NCBI GenBank assembly: GCA_016462645.1
Contig: JAEMSX010000010.1
Coordinates: 1 to 64,000 of the forward strand
DNA length: 64,000 nucleotides
Reading direction: 5' to 3'
Source: Thermoleophilaceae bacterium
GTDB taxonomy: Bacteria > Actinomycetota > Thermoleophilia > Solirubrobacterales > JACPNS01
Numbering within the stretch: position 1 is the first letter of the stretch; every line of letters starts with the position of its first letter. A program made the position numbers and the translations under genes. The notes beneath the pieces were generated by a model. It made no database searches. It worked only from the letters and a program-made list of their open reading frames with translations, and was not told the DNA's origin. Shown piece after piece: positions 33,650 to 42,034 of this stretch.

Positions 33650-34519
33650 CTACTTCACCTCCTCGGTGAAGGCGGCGGTCTGCACACGGCCGCTGTCCTT
33701 GAACTGCAGGAACAGCCTGTATGCGCCCGCGGTGGGGAACGTCGCCTCGAACATGATCTCGCCGGGCGCGCCGGCGTGTTCCTCGGGGTGGACGTGGAGG
33801 AACGCCAGGTCGCCGTCACGCAGGGCGACGAGGTGGCCGTCCGCACCCAGGTACTTCTCGACTTCGACGGGACGACCGTCGCGAGAGACTTCAAAGCGGA
33901 GGCTCGTTGCCTTGCCGGGACGACTGTCGGAATCACTGAGGCGCACGCGGTAGCCATCATCAGTGGCGGCGGCTGCCGGCGCCGGCAGCGGCTTCAGCTT
34001 CGACTCGCCGTCGACGCGCAGATCGGAGGCGAGCGTCACCGGCTCGCCTTCGCGGAGGAAGTCGGCGAAGAGGCGGTAGGAGCCCGCCTGCGGGAGCGAG
34101 ACCGCGGCGCTCCAGGTGCCGTCCGCTTCCATCTGCGGGTGAAGGTGCTGGAAGCCGGTCAGATCGCGTCGAACCACGATCAGATGCATGGGCTTCGTGT
34201 GTGTCGGTGTGAAGTCGCGGACCGTCGCGCCGCTCGTGTCGACGATGCGAAATCTGAGTTGCTCGCGTGCACCGCGCATGAGCTCCGGTGTCTCGACGAT
34301 CAGCCGCACGCCGTGGTCCTCGACGGCGAGGCCGCGCACCGCGTGAGCGCCGGCCGCGCCGCCGCTCATGCTCATCGCGCCTTCGCCCTCGTCTGCGTGT
34401 TCCGATTCGGCGGCCCGCGTGGGCTTCTCCGGATCGAGCGCGCGGCCCACGCCGATCGACGCCACGAACACCAGCAGCAGGAGGCCGGCAAATGCTGCGA
34501 GCTTCAACGCGGCGCTCAT
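33650..34519 (-). CDS. Exported His/Met-rich protein of the copper operon
   Basis: 289 residues with an N-terminal membrane anchor or signal ([19 protein letters not shown]). A His/Met-rich stretch ([16 protein letters not shown]) precedes two similar beta-sandwich-like repeats, each with a conserved His cluster: [25 protein letters not shown] (about 107-130) and [23 protein letters not shown] (about 225-250). The repeats recall cupredoxin-like copper-binding modules. It probably buffers or hands off copper outside the membrane. It overlaps copZ by four bases and ends 2 bases before copA. Confidence 0.88.
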   Translation of the reverse strand: MSAALKLAAFAGLLLLVFVASIGVGRALDPEKPTRAAESEHADEGEGAMSMSGGAAGAHAVRGLAVEDHGVRLIVETPELMRGAREQLRFRIVDTSGATVRDFTPTHTKPMHLIVVRRDLTGFQHLHPQMEADGTWSAAVSLPQAGSYRLFADFLREGEPVTLASDLRVDGESKLKPLPAPAAAATDDGYRVRLSDSDSRPGKATSLRFEVSRDGRPVEVEKYLGADGHLVALRDGDLAFLHVHPEEHAGAPGEIMFEATFPTAGAYRLFLQFKDSGRVQTAAFTEEVK

Positions 34520-34749
34520 GACTCGACCACCGTGTATCCGGCGAGTTCGACGGCCGCGCGCACAGCGTCGTCGCTCACGCCGGAGCTGCCCGTGGTGACG
34601 GTGACCTCACCGCTGCTCAGATCGACCTCAACAGCTTCGACGCCCGGAACCTCGGTGACTTCTTCTGTGACCGATGCGACGCAGTGCGAGCAGGTCATTC
34701 CTGTGACCACGTAGGTCCGAGATGGCTTGGTTTCAGTTGAGTGGTTCAT
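34516..34749 (-). CDS. copZ: CopZ-like heavy-metal-associated chaperone
   Basis: 77 residues forming one HMA domain: TYVVTGMTCSHCVASVTEEV with the Cu(I)-binding CxxC, then VEVDLSSGEVTVT and the C-terminal [12 protein letters not shown]. Cytoplasmic copper chaperone delivering Cu(I) to CopA. ATG at 34749 with AGGA ahead is chosen over a start 48 bases upstream. It is the first gene of the copper operon and lies directly downstream of two CsoR-type boxes. Confidence 0.93.
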   Translation of the reverse strand: MNHSTETKPSRTYVVTGMTCSHCVASVTEEVTEVPGVEAVEVDLSSGEVTVTTGSSGVSDDAVRAAVELAGYTVVES

Positions 34750-34767
34750 TTCCTGTACTCCTTCAAT

Positions 34768-34822
34768 ATACGGGGTGGGGGTATCCGGTGAGGCCAATAT
34801 AACAGATACCCTAGGGGGGTAT
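34768..34822 (-). promoter_or_regulatory. Two CsoR-type operators around a -10 box of the copper operon
   Basis: Both sites fit ATAC-N9-GTAT. The upstream one, with flanks GATACCCTAGGGGGGTATC (34805-34823), is nearly the classic CsoR palindrome; the other lies at 34768-34784. Between them on the minus strand is TATATT (34796-34801), so the strong site falls between -35 and -10 and the second in the early leader. Apo-CsoR bound here would block transcription until Cu(I) is present. No csoR gene is in the window. Confidence 0.8.
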
Positions 34823-34889
34823 CGGGAAACTTCAAAAAAGTTTTCGGCGGTGATTCATGGTTCCAGCATGGGGCGTAGCCTGTACAGAC

Positions 34890-35672
34890 GTGTGGTGGAA
34901 TCGCGAACTCGCGAATTGCCGCCCGCGACTTGGCGCATCGCTGGCGATCGCCGTTGCCGCGTTGAGCGGCTGCGGTGGCAACGACGCGACCGCGCCTGCG
35001 CCGCCCGCGTCGTTGCCCACTGCGCAGCGCTCGGGATACTCCGGCTGCACTCCTCCCGGTGCGTTTCTGCGTCATGGCTCGCGCCGCGAACAGAAGGTCG
35101 CGCTCACGTTCGATGACACGCCCAGCGCTACGACGCTGGCGCTTGCGAAGGTCCTCAGCGATCACGATGCGAAGGCGACATTCTTCGTGTTCGCCAATCA
35201 GATCGGTGACCAGGCCGGATCGCTGCGACGCCTGATCGTCGACGGCTCAGAACTCGGGAGCCACTCGTACAGCCACCTGAATATGACTGAACCTGGCGTC
35301 GATGTCGGGCAGGAGGTGCGGAAGGCGAACTCCGCGATTGAAGCTGCCACGGGATTCACGCCTTGTCTCTTCAGAGCGCCATACGGCAAGCTCGACCCGG
35401 TGCTCGTGCGGCAGCTCGTGCGACTGGATATGACGATGATCGGTTGGGATGTGGACCCTGCGGACTGGGAACACCCGGGCGCCGAAGTGATCGCCTCACG
35501 CGTCCTCAAGGACGTGCGACCGGGGTCGATCGTGGTGCTGCACGACAGCCCAGAGACGCAGGGCCAGACGATCAGGGCGCTGCCCGCGATTCTCGATGGT
35601 CTCGCGACAAAACGCCTCGAAACAGTGACCGTGACGGAGCTGCTCGGCGGCAGAATGCTCAGACAGGGGTAA
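34890..35672 (+). CDS. Polysaccharide deacetylase lipoprotein (NodB/CE4)
   Basis: 260 residues from a GTG start preceded by TAGCCT (8 nt); an ATG at 34857 is an alternative. Lipoprotein signal ASLAIAVAALSGCGG places it on the outside of the membrane. NodB motifs are all present: motif 1 ALTFDDTPS (general base Asp and metal Asp; Thr where Gly is usual), motif 2 GSHSYSH (metal His pair), motif 3 RAPYGK, motif 4 GWDVDPADWEHPG, motif 5 VLHDS. It should remove N-acetyl groups from a GlcNAc polymer. The next two genes encode a GGDEF protein and a PgaC-like synthase, which suggests joint exopolysaccharide work. Confidence 0.9.
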   Translation: MWWNRELANCRPRLGASLAIAVAALSGCGGNDATAPAPPASLPTAQRSGYSGCTPPGAFLRHGSRREQKVALTFDDTPSATTLALAKVLSDHDAKATFFVFANQIGDQAGSLRRLIVDGSELGSHSYSHLNMTEPGVDVGQEVRKANSAIEAATGFTPCLFRAPYGKLDPVLVRQLVRLDMTMIGWDVDPADWEHPGAEVIASRVLKDVRPGSIVVLHDSPETQGQTIRALPAILDGLATKRLETVTVTELLGGRMLRQG

Positions 35673-35756
35673 ACGGTGTTTCGTTTCTGCCGATAAATCC
35701 GTATTGTTGCCAACGAGGGGCCAGTCACGAACTTCGCATTCAGACAAAGCACGACC

Positions 35757-38036
35757 GTGATACCGCAGGGCGATGTGAGCGGATCCAGCACGTCAGAGGA
35801 TGGCGGTCGGCTCCAGGCTCCAGCGTGGCTGCTGGCACTGGCCGCCCTGGCTGCGGCCAGCCTCGCTTCGATGGCCCTGATCCTGGCTTTTCAAGCCCAG
35901 GGCGAGCGCGCGACGGTCGCAAACCTGCTTGACGACGCTGCTTTGCTGTTCGCGTTGGCCGCCGCGACGCACGCGTCCCTGCACACCTTGTCCACCACAC
36001 GGACGATGTGGCGGCTGCTTGCCGTGGGTCTCCTCTCATGGGTGATCGGTGAGGCGATCTTCGACGTGCGCACTCAGATCCTTGACCGCAGCATGGACGA
36101 GTCGATCGCCGACGTCTTCTACGTGCTGTTCTATCCATTCGCCCTGGCGGCGCTGTGGGTGCGCGACCGTGAGGCCCGCAGCGGCCGCCTTGACGTCCGC
36201 ATGCTCGACGCACTGATCGTGGCCGGGGCGGCAGCGCTGGTCGCCTACGACCTCGTGTACGACCAGAACTTCGACAGCGCGCCGACGTCGGCCGGTGACA
36301 TCGCGCGCGCCGCATACCCCGTCTTTGACGGTCTGCTGCTCTGGGTGATTGCGTACCAGGCCTATAACCCTGCGATCGTCTGGGATCCGACACGCTGGCT
36401 GCTCGCCGCGGGGACTGTCGGGCTCCTGGTCGCTGACATCTTCTGGAATGTGCTCGGTGCGCTGGAGTACGCAATCGCGGTCTCCGCCGCGATGCTCTGC
36501 ATCGGCGCCGCGGCAATTCTGACGCCCGAGACGACCAGTCCGCGTGACCCCACGCGCCGACTGCCGTCTCAGCTGGTTCCGGCGATCGTCCTCTCGGCCG
36601 CGATCGCCGCGATCGCGGCAACGCTGGTCGTGAATGTCTACAGCGACGCGCCCGTCCTGATCGTCGGAGCGATGGTCGTCATGGGGATCGTGCTCGTGCG
36701 GCTCCTCGCGACCCTGGCGCTGAATGACCGACTGCTCGTCGAGAGCGAGGAGCGGGCGGTCAGCGATTCGCTCACGGGCCTGCGAAACCGCCAGTACTTC
36801 GTGGAACGACTTGATGTCGAAGTGCAGCGTGCAGACCGGGATGGAACGCCGGTTGCGCTGCTGATGATCGACATCGACGACTTCAAACTGATCAACGACC
36901 TGGCCGGTCATCGCGCCGGCGATCGCGCCCTGGTCTCGATCGCAGAGGCCATGAATGCTTCAAGTCGCGCCACCGACATCGTCTGCCGTCTCGGCGGCGA
37001 CGAACTGGCGATCATCGCGCCGGCGACGAGCGCGTCTGAAGCGATGGGCCTGGCCGAACGGCTCCGCGCGCGCGTCCATGCGATCGTCATCTCCGAGCTC
37101 GCGGACCAGGGCGGGGTGTCAGTCTCGATCGGCTGCTGCGTCTATCCGGACATCTCCGACTCGTCGACCGAATTGATCGAGCGCGCCGACGAGACGCTCT
37201 ACGCCGTGAAGCAGAGCGGCCGGGATCGCGCGGCGATCTACGACCATGCCGCAACGCATCCGCACGACGATGCGTGGCAGCTGGCGCGAACAAAGGCCGA
37301 ACTTGCCGCGCGCAACGCGGATTTCCGCGCGGTGTTCGCACACGCCCATGAGGCGATGGTCATTACCGACGAAGACGGGACCGTGTTGATGGCCAACGCC
37401 GCCAGCGTGCGCATGTTCGGTGCCGCGCGTGAGCAGATGATCGGCCGGAGCGTCATGGAATTCGTCAGGCCGGAGCACAAGTCCGAGCTCGCCGACCTGA
37501 TCGCGAACACCCAGACCGCAGGCGAGGCGGAAGGGAAACTGCATCTCGTCGTTCCCGGCGACGAGCATCTGCTGGTCGCGTTCTCGACGTCGCGATTCGC
37601 ACCCGGTCGCTACCTGACGATCGTGCGCGACATCTCAGAGTCCGAAGAGGCCGCGGAGCGTTTGGCGCGGAGCGAAGCGCACTTTCGTGCAGTTTTCGAG
37701 AATTCGATCGATCCGATGTTCGTCACCGACGACGCAGGCATTGTCCGCGATGCAAATCGTGCGGCAGCGCTGCTTGTCGAAAGGTCTCTGCCTGAGTTGA
37801 TCGGTCAGCCCGTCGAGCAACTGATGGAGGCGGGCTCAAACATCGACGTGACCGCGCTGAGAGCGGATCTGCGTTCCGTCCAGGAACAGCAGGGGAGCCT
37901 CACGACGCGCGACAAGAGCGGCAAAGTGAGGACGTTCGAATACACCGCAGTTGCGGACTTCGTGCCCGGCCGCCATCTCTCGATCGTGCGCGACGTCTCC
38001 GATCGCGCGTCTCTGCCCGAGAAACCCGAATCCTGA
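35757..38036 (+). CDS. Membrane GGDEF protein with two C-terminal PAS domains
   Basis: 759 residues. About eight hydrophobic helices (30-330) form a membrane module, followed by a GGDEF domain (about 340-505): VSDSLTGLRNRQYFVERL, MIDIDDFKLINDLAGHRAGD, and the active loop GGDEL at 413-417 (last residue Leu, not Phe). An RATD five residues before it matches the RxxD inhibitory site. Two PAS domains follow (about 530-645 and 650-755: FRAVFAHAHEAMVITDEDGT; FRAVFENSIDPMFVTDDAG). PAS domains after the cyclase is an unusual order. It probably makes c-di-GMP. Its TGA overlaps the ATG of the glycosyltransferase, so the two are translationally coupled. Confidence 0.92.
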   Translation: MIPQGDVSGSSTSEDGGRLQAPAWLLALAALAAASLASMALILAFQAQGERATVANLLDDAALLFALAAATHASLHTLSTTRTMWRLLAVGLLSWVIGEAIFDVRTQILDRSMDESIADVFYVLFYPFALAALWVRDREARSGRLDVRMLDALIVAGAAALVAYDLVYDQNFDSAPTSAGDIARAAYPVFDGLLLWVIAYQAYNPAIVWDPTRWLLAAGTVGLLVADIFWNVLGALEYAIAVSAAMLCIGAAAILTPETTSPRDPTRRLPSQLVPAIVLSAAIAAIAATLVVNVYSDAPVLIVGAMVVMGIVLVRLLATLALNDRLLVESEERAVSDSLTGLRNRQYFVERLDVEVQRADRDGTPVALLMIDIDDFKLINDLAGHRAGDRALVSIAEAMNASSRATDIVCRLGGDELAIIAPATSASEAMGLAERLRARVHAIVISELADQGGVSVSIGCCVYPDISDSSTELIERADETLYAVKQSGRDRAAIYDHAATHPHDDAWQLARTKAELAARNADFRAVFAHAHEAMVITDEDGTVLMANAASVRMFGAAREQMIGRSVMEFVRPEHKSELADLIANTQTAGEAEGKLHLVVPGDEHLLVAFSTSRFAPGRYLTIVRDISESEEAAERLARSEAHFRAVFENSIDPMFVTDDAGIVRDANRAAALLVERSLPELIGQPVEQLMEAGSNIDVTALRADLRSVQEQQGSLTTRDKSGKVRTFEYTAVADFVPGRHLSIVRDVSDRASLPEKPES

Positions 38037-39454
38037 TGGGCGGGAAACCGCAACGCGCGCCTGAGGTCGTCCCCAAAGTCATCGATTTGGAGGTGCCTCA
38101 TCCGTCGCACCGCGGTTGGGACGAAGGGCGCTTGCCCCGGGGTTCGATCCTCAACTTCGTCTACCTGCGGGTGAAGACACGGTTCTCGATCAGCATCGTG
38201 ATTGCGCTCGGTTGGGCCGGGCTCTCGACGTATCTTGCGACGCGCTGGATCAACGACTTGGCGGAGGTGTTCACGATGCCGGTTGCGATCGCAATCGTCA
38301 CGGGGATAGCGATCGTTCCCGGGTATCTCAGTGCCCAGCTCCTGATTGCAATTTTCTTCGACCGCCCTCGCTCGATTGAGAACGTCGAACTGAGCTATCC
38401 GTCGATGACCCTGCTGATCGCCGCGTTCAACGAGGAGGAGTCGATCGAGGCGACGCTCGACGGCGCTCGCAAGCAGGACTACCCGGGACCGTTGGAAATC
38501 CGCGTGATCGATGACGGCTCGACCGACTCCACGCGCGAGATCGTGCGCGCGATCGAAGCGGTGGACCCGCGCGTGCAGCTGATGGTCGCTGAGCACGGCG
38601 GCAAGTCCAGCGCACTCAATCACGGGCTCTTCGAATCGCGATCGCGCTACGTCGCAACCGTCGACGCTGACACCCTGCTGATGCCGCAGTCTTTGCGCAG
38701 GGCGACAGCCCGCCTGCTCGTGTCTCCGGCCGACACGGTGGCGGTTGCCGGCGATGTGCTCGTGCGAAACGCGCGCAAGAACCTGATGACACGGATGCAG
38801 GATTGGGACTACGTGCTCGGGATCGCATCGGTCAAGCGGCAGCAGGGTCTGGTTCGTGGAACGCTGGTGGCGCAGGGTGCGTTCAGTGTCTACGACGCGC
38901 GAAAACTGCGGCGCATCGGTGGATGGCCGGACATGATCGGTGAGGACATCGTGCTCACGTGGTCGCTCTTCGTGCACGGTGGGCGGGTCGCCTATGAACC
39001 GACCGCTGTCGCCTACACCGATGCGCCCGAGCGGCTCCGGATGTTCATCCGCCAGCGCAAGCGCTGGGCGCGCGGGATGATCGAAGGTCTGCGCGCGCAC
39101 GGCGGAACGTTGATCGCCAGGCACCGGGTCTACTCGTACGCGGTGGGCGTGAACTGGGGGTTCCCATATCTCGACTTCGTCTTCACGTTCTTCTGGATCC
39201 CGGGGCTCGTGCTCGCCTTGACCGGGAACTTCATGATCGTCGGCCCGATGACGCTGGCAGTGATCCCGCTGAACGCACTCGTGACCGCGATGATGTACCG
39301 CCGGCAGCGCACGGAAGTCGAACGCGTCGGGCTTTCCCTGCGGCGGAACTTCCTCGGCTTTGTCGCCTACTTCTTTCTGTACCAGCTGATGATGTCGCCG
39401 ATCTCGACCTGGGGCTACTTCGAGGAGCTCTTCAGGCGCGACCGCGCGTGGTGA
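38036..39454 (+). CDS. Processive family 2 glycosyltransferase, PgaC/IcaA-like
   Basis: 472 residues. Two N-terminal helices (about 48-115), a cytoplasmic GT-A domain, and three or four C-terminal helices. Catalytic elements: LLIAAFNEEESIEATLDGA, IDDGSTDST, TVDADTL (DxD), GEDIVLTW (base Asp) and QRKRWARG (QxxRW), the set seen in hyaluronan, cellulose and poly-GlcNAc synthases. Likely product is a beta-linked N-acetylglucosamine polymer pushed through the membrane. Start overlaps the GGDEF gene stop (TGATG). With the deacetylase and GGDEF protein it forms a compact exopolysaccharide locus. No PilZ domain is seen. Confidence 0.92.
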   Translation: MGGKPQRAPEVVPKVIDLEVPHPSHRGWDEGRLPRGSILNFVYLRVKTRFSISIVIALGWAGLSTYLATRWINDLAEVFTMPVAIAIVTGIAIVPGYLSAQLLIAIFFDRPRSIENVELSYPSMTLLIAAFNEEESIEATLDGARKQDYPGPLEIRVIDDGSTDSTREIVRAIEAVDPRVQLMVAEHGGKSSALNHGLFESRSRYVATVDADTLLMPQSLRRATARLLVSPADTVAVAGDVLVRNARKNLMTRMQDWDYVLGIASVKRQQGLVRGTLVAQGAFSVYDARKLRRIGGWPDMIGEDIVLTWSLFVHGGRVAYEPTAVAYTDAPERLRMFIRQRKRWARGMIEGLRAHGGTLIARHRVYSYAVGVNWGFPYLDFVFTFFWIPGLVLALTGNFMIVGPMTLAVIPLNALVTAMMYRRQRTEVERVGLSLRRNFLGFVAYFFLYQLMMSPISTWGYFEELFRRDRAW

Positions 39455-39483
39455 ATCGGTAGCGGTCGCCGGCCTGCGGGCAC

Positions 39484-39523
39484 AAAAAAACGTCCGATCC
39501 CGCCTTGCGGCGGTTTCGAACGT
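39484..39523 (-). terminator. Rho-independent terminator for the minus-strand secreted protein gene
   Basis: On the minus strand the arms at 39523-39509 and 39504-39490 form a 15-nt imperfect stem (12 pairs) around the loop GCAA, followed by TTTTTTT (39489-39483). It lies about 130 bases past the stop at 39650. The rest of this gap (39455-39649) has an AT-rich stretch near 39550-39610 and nothing else recognised. Confidence 0.65.
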
Positions 39524-39649
39524 ATGGGTTCTTATCGGCAGCTCGGCCGAGAACCTTTAGCTTTTTCTGCAAGTTTTCTCAAATTTGTTGAAAAACCGCT
39601 TGTACAAGCCAAATCTGATCGAGGAGATGCTCGGAGCGCAGGGGATGGC

Positions 39650-40672
39650 TCAGCGAATTCTGAAGCTGATCGATCTGGCCGCAGATCTTCCGCCATCGGG
39701 AGTGCTCGCGACGGCCGTGAGCCGGTAGCTGCCGGGCTTGAGCCGCTTCCCGCTCAGCTTCTCCGCGAACGGGATCGAATTGATCCCCGCAGCCACGTCC
39801 GCGGTCTTCACGCCGACCAGCTTGTAGAACGAACAGCGCTTTCCCCTGCTCGTGGCCGACTTGCATCGACCGCCCGACCTGCGACCGGCCGTCTTGCGCG
39901 CGAAGGTCAGCTTGAGCTTCGCGGCGCCGGACGTCGTCACGTAGATCCGCTTGTTTCCGCTGGCGATGTCCAGGACTGAGATGACCGGTCGAACCGCAGG
40001 AACGATCGTTTTCGGTCCCGGGCAGGCGCCATGCGTGGTTGCGTCGGCGGAACAGAGATCCTGCGTGGCATCGCCGTATCCGTCCGCGTCAGCATCCGGC
40101 TCGATGTCAGCGTTGATCAGGAGCCCGATGTCGTCGATGGTGTTCGCCGGGGCCTGCGTGGAATCGTCCGCAAGAACCGGAGACCAGAAGTCCCAGAGCG
40201 AGTCGTGCGCTGCGGTGTTGTAGAGAACCTGGACCGTGGCCATCACACCTGCCGAGTCGTTGTGGATGTCCACGCCGATGCGGTTGCCGGCTGCAATCGG
40301 AAGCCTGGTGTCGAACTCGTGCACGCCGTCAGCGGTCGGTACGGCCTGCGGCGATTCGCTGATGATCGAGTGATCGCCGTCCAGCACCTTCAGCGCTGCG
40401 CGGAAGGTTGTGGCACCGGCTGAACGCAGCCGCCAGCGTGTGATCACTCCGCCCGCCGGGGCGACCAGCCCGCCAGCGGCCTGGTCTGCGGCGTTCAGCG
40501 TGTCCTGGCTCGCACTGCACGTCACCGGCGTCGCCATCGCCAGACATGTCGAGTTGTCGGGTGCGTGGGAGAGGTTGTTTCCGATCGTGACCGCACCGCC
40601 GCTTGCCGGGAGCAACGCGATTGCGAGCAACGAACAGATGAGGGCGCCGAGCGCGTTCTTCGGGATACGCAT
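39650..40672 (-). CDS. Secreted protein of unknown function with a calcium-binding-like Asp loop
   Basis: 340 residues, exported: MRIPKNALGALICSLLAIAL with cleavage near SGG-AVT. The first 200 mature residues form a beta-rich domain. At about 205 there is DADADGYGDATQDLC, resembling a thrombospondin-type-3/EF-like calcium loop. The C-terminal 110 residues (RIYVTTSGAAKLKLTFARKT onward to PGSYRLTAVASTPDGG) form an Ig-like repeat with basic residues, often seen at the end of secreted proteins in Solirubrobacterales. Not a recognised enzyme. A hairpin at 40696-40714 precedes the start. Confidence 0.82.
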   Translation of the reverse strand: MRIPKNALGALICSLLAIALLPASGGAVTIGNNLSHAPDNSTCLAMATPVTCSASQDTLNAADQAAGGLVAPAGGVITRWRLRSAGATTFRAALKVLDGDHSIISESPQAVPTADGVHEFDTRLPIAAGNRIGVDIHNDSAGVMATVQVLYNTAAHDSLWDFWSPVLADDSTQAPANTIDDIGLLINADIEPDADADGYGDATQDLCSADATTHGACPGPKTIVPAVRPVISVLDIASGNKRIYVTTSGAAKLKLTFARKTAGRRSGGRCKSATSRGKRCSFYKLVGVKTADVAAGINSIPFAEKLSGKRLKPGSYRLTAVASTPDGGRSAARSISFRIR

Positions 40673-40695
40673 GGGAGTTGCTTCGACCGCGTGGC

Positions 40696-40714
40696 GACCG
40701 CCCTTTAGGCGGCC
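40696..40714 (-). promoter_or_regulatory. Hairpin upstream of the secreted calcium-loop protein gene
   Basis: GACCGCC (40696-40702) and GGCGGCC (40708-40714) form a 7-bp stem, including one G-T wobble in RNA, with a 5-nt loop. It ends 23 nt before the ATG at 40672 (minus strand). Confidence 0.3.
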
Positions 40715-40753
40715 GTCCATCGCGGTCAGAGCAACGCCGGTGAGCGCGTTGTA

Positions 40754-41887
40754 CTAAGGCCTCAGCTTCGCGACCAAGCCCGCGTGATCGGACGGCCAGA
40801 GGCCGCTCGCCGTGCGGTTGTCGGGATCGAGTCCGATCAGGCGCGATCGCCTGACGGTGATTGCGCCCTTGGTCATCACGTGATCGATGCGCTGGTTGAA
40901 CAGTCCCGCCGGACTCGGGTCGTCGACGAGTTCACCGAAGCCGAACGTGTACCCCGGGTCGCCCGGGTTGGCAACCGGCCAGGTGTCCGTCAGGCCGCCG
41001 GCCAGCAGCGCGCCGAACGCGAGGTTGCCCGGAGACGGCTCGTTCGGGTCGGAGTTCATGTCGCCGACGAGGACGACCTTGCCGGGTGCCGAGCCGACCG
41101 CGCCGGTCGGCGCGACCAGCTCGCCCGCCTGTTGCGCGCGGAAGCCGGGGTGGAACGACTCGAGGTGCGTGTTGACGAAGCGGAACTTCCTGCCCCTGGC
41201 GTTCACGTCGACCGACACCCACCCGCGCTTGACCTCGATCGTCGCGCCGACACCAGTGGTCACCGAGAAGTTGTTCACGAAGTTTGCGCCGGCCGGGTTG
41301 GACAGCGACACGCCCGGCGAACCCCAGAGCGGCGCGAGAATCACATCGCGGTCGATCAGGCGGAAGTCCTTGTTGTAGGGAGCGCCGGCCGGTGACTCGA
41401 TCGAGATCTGCTGCTGGGACTTGACGACCTTGTACGGGGCCCCGTACGCCGCCAGCCAGTACTGGAGCGACGCCAACTGGTCGTACTCGAGCGTCGTCGC
41501 ATCGGCTGGATCGCCGAGCGGTCCGCTGAGCCATTGCGAGACCTCCTGAAGCCCGACCAGGTCAGGGCGCGTGCGCGCAATCTCGCGAGCGATCAGCCTG
41601 GCGCGCGCGGGAATGTCCGAGTGGATCACATTCGTGTAGATCTGCGCGTTGGCCGCGAGCAGATCCGGAATCGTCGTCGCAGCGATCGACCGCGTGAGGT
41701 CGGCGCCGAAGTACATGTTGCGCGTCATCACCGTCACCCCGGACTTATGCGTGGCAGGTGGCCAGTGATGCCCGTGATGCGATCGATGTGCCGCGGCCGT
41801 CGACGCGAACACCGCCGAGACGCACACGAGGGCGAACAGGAACGTTGCCGTGCGCATCGGGCGCACGCTGAGCTTTGAGCGGACCAT
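40754..41887 (-). CDS. Secreted endonuclease/exonuclease/phosphatase-family protein
   Basis: 377 residues. Signal peptide with TATFLFALVCVSAVFASTAA, then a His-rich start of the mature protein (HRSHHGHHW). EEP-fold motifs: VMTRNMYFGADL (Asn), LVGLQEVSQW (metal Glu), FVNTHLES, VLVGDMNSDPNE (Asp/Asn), and WPSDHAGLVAKL (catalytic His). The family contains DNase I-like nucleases, sphingomyelinases and inositol phosphatases, so the substrate is open. GGGGAG precedes the ATG at 41887; an in-frame ATG 30 bases later is less well placed. Confidence 0.92.
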   Translation of the reverse strand: MVRSKLSVRPMRTATFLFALVCVSAVFASTAAAHRSHHGHHWPPATHKSGVTVMTRNMYFGADLTRSIAATTIPDLLAANAQIYTNVIHSDIPARARLIAREIARTRPDLVGLQEVSQWLSGPLGDPADATTLEYDQLASLQYWLAAYGAPYKVVKSQQQISIESPAGAPYNKDFRLIDRDVILAPLWGSPGVSLSNPAGANFVNNFSVTTGVGATIEVKRGWVSVDVNARGRKFRFVNTHLESFHPGFRAQQAGELVAPTGAVGSAPGKVVLVGDMNSDPNEPSPGNLAFGALLAGGLTDTWPVANPGDPGYTFGFGELVDDPSPAGLFNQRIDHVMTKGAITVRRSRLIGLDPDNRTASGLWPSDHAGLVAKLRP

Positions 41888-42034
41888 GAAACTCCCCAGT
41901 CTTCAATCCGTTTGTGCCGGGCAGCGCGTCAAAGCCAAGCGGATGGCGCTGATGCAGGCACCTTGCGGCCATCGTAACGATCTGCCGCCGATCGCGGCAC
42001 AGGGCTGCTTGAGCTTCGCCTTCAGCCGGTCACG

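Noticed and set aside
34857-34889. ATG 33 bases upstream for the deacetylase
   Set aside because: It would precede the -10 box TAGCCT and lengthen the signal peptide; the GTG at 34890 is more likely.
37805-39124. 439-codon minus-strand ORF opposite the glycosyltransferase
   Set aside because: Composition is typical of a mirror frame and the plus strand has all catalytic motifs.
39455-39649. Possible c-di-GMP riboswitch near the exopolysaccharide locus
   Set aside because: The hairpin does not match the GEMM consensus and lies downstream of both convergent genes; it fits a minus-strand terminator.
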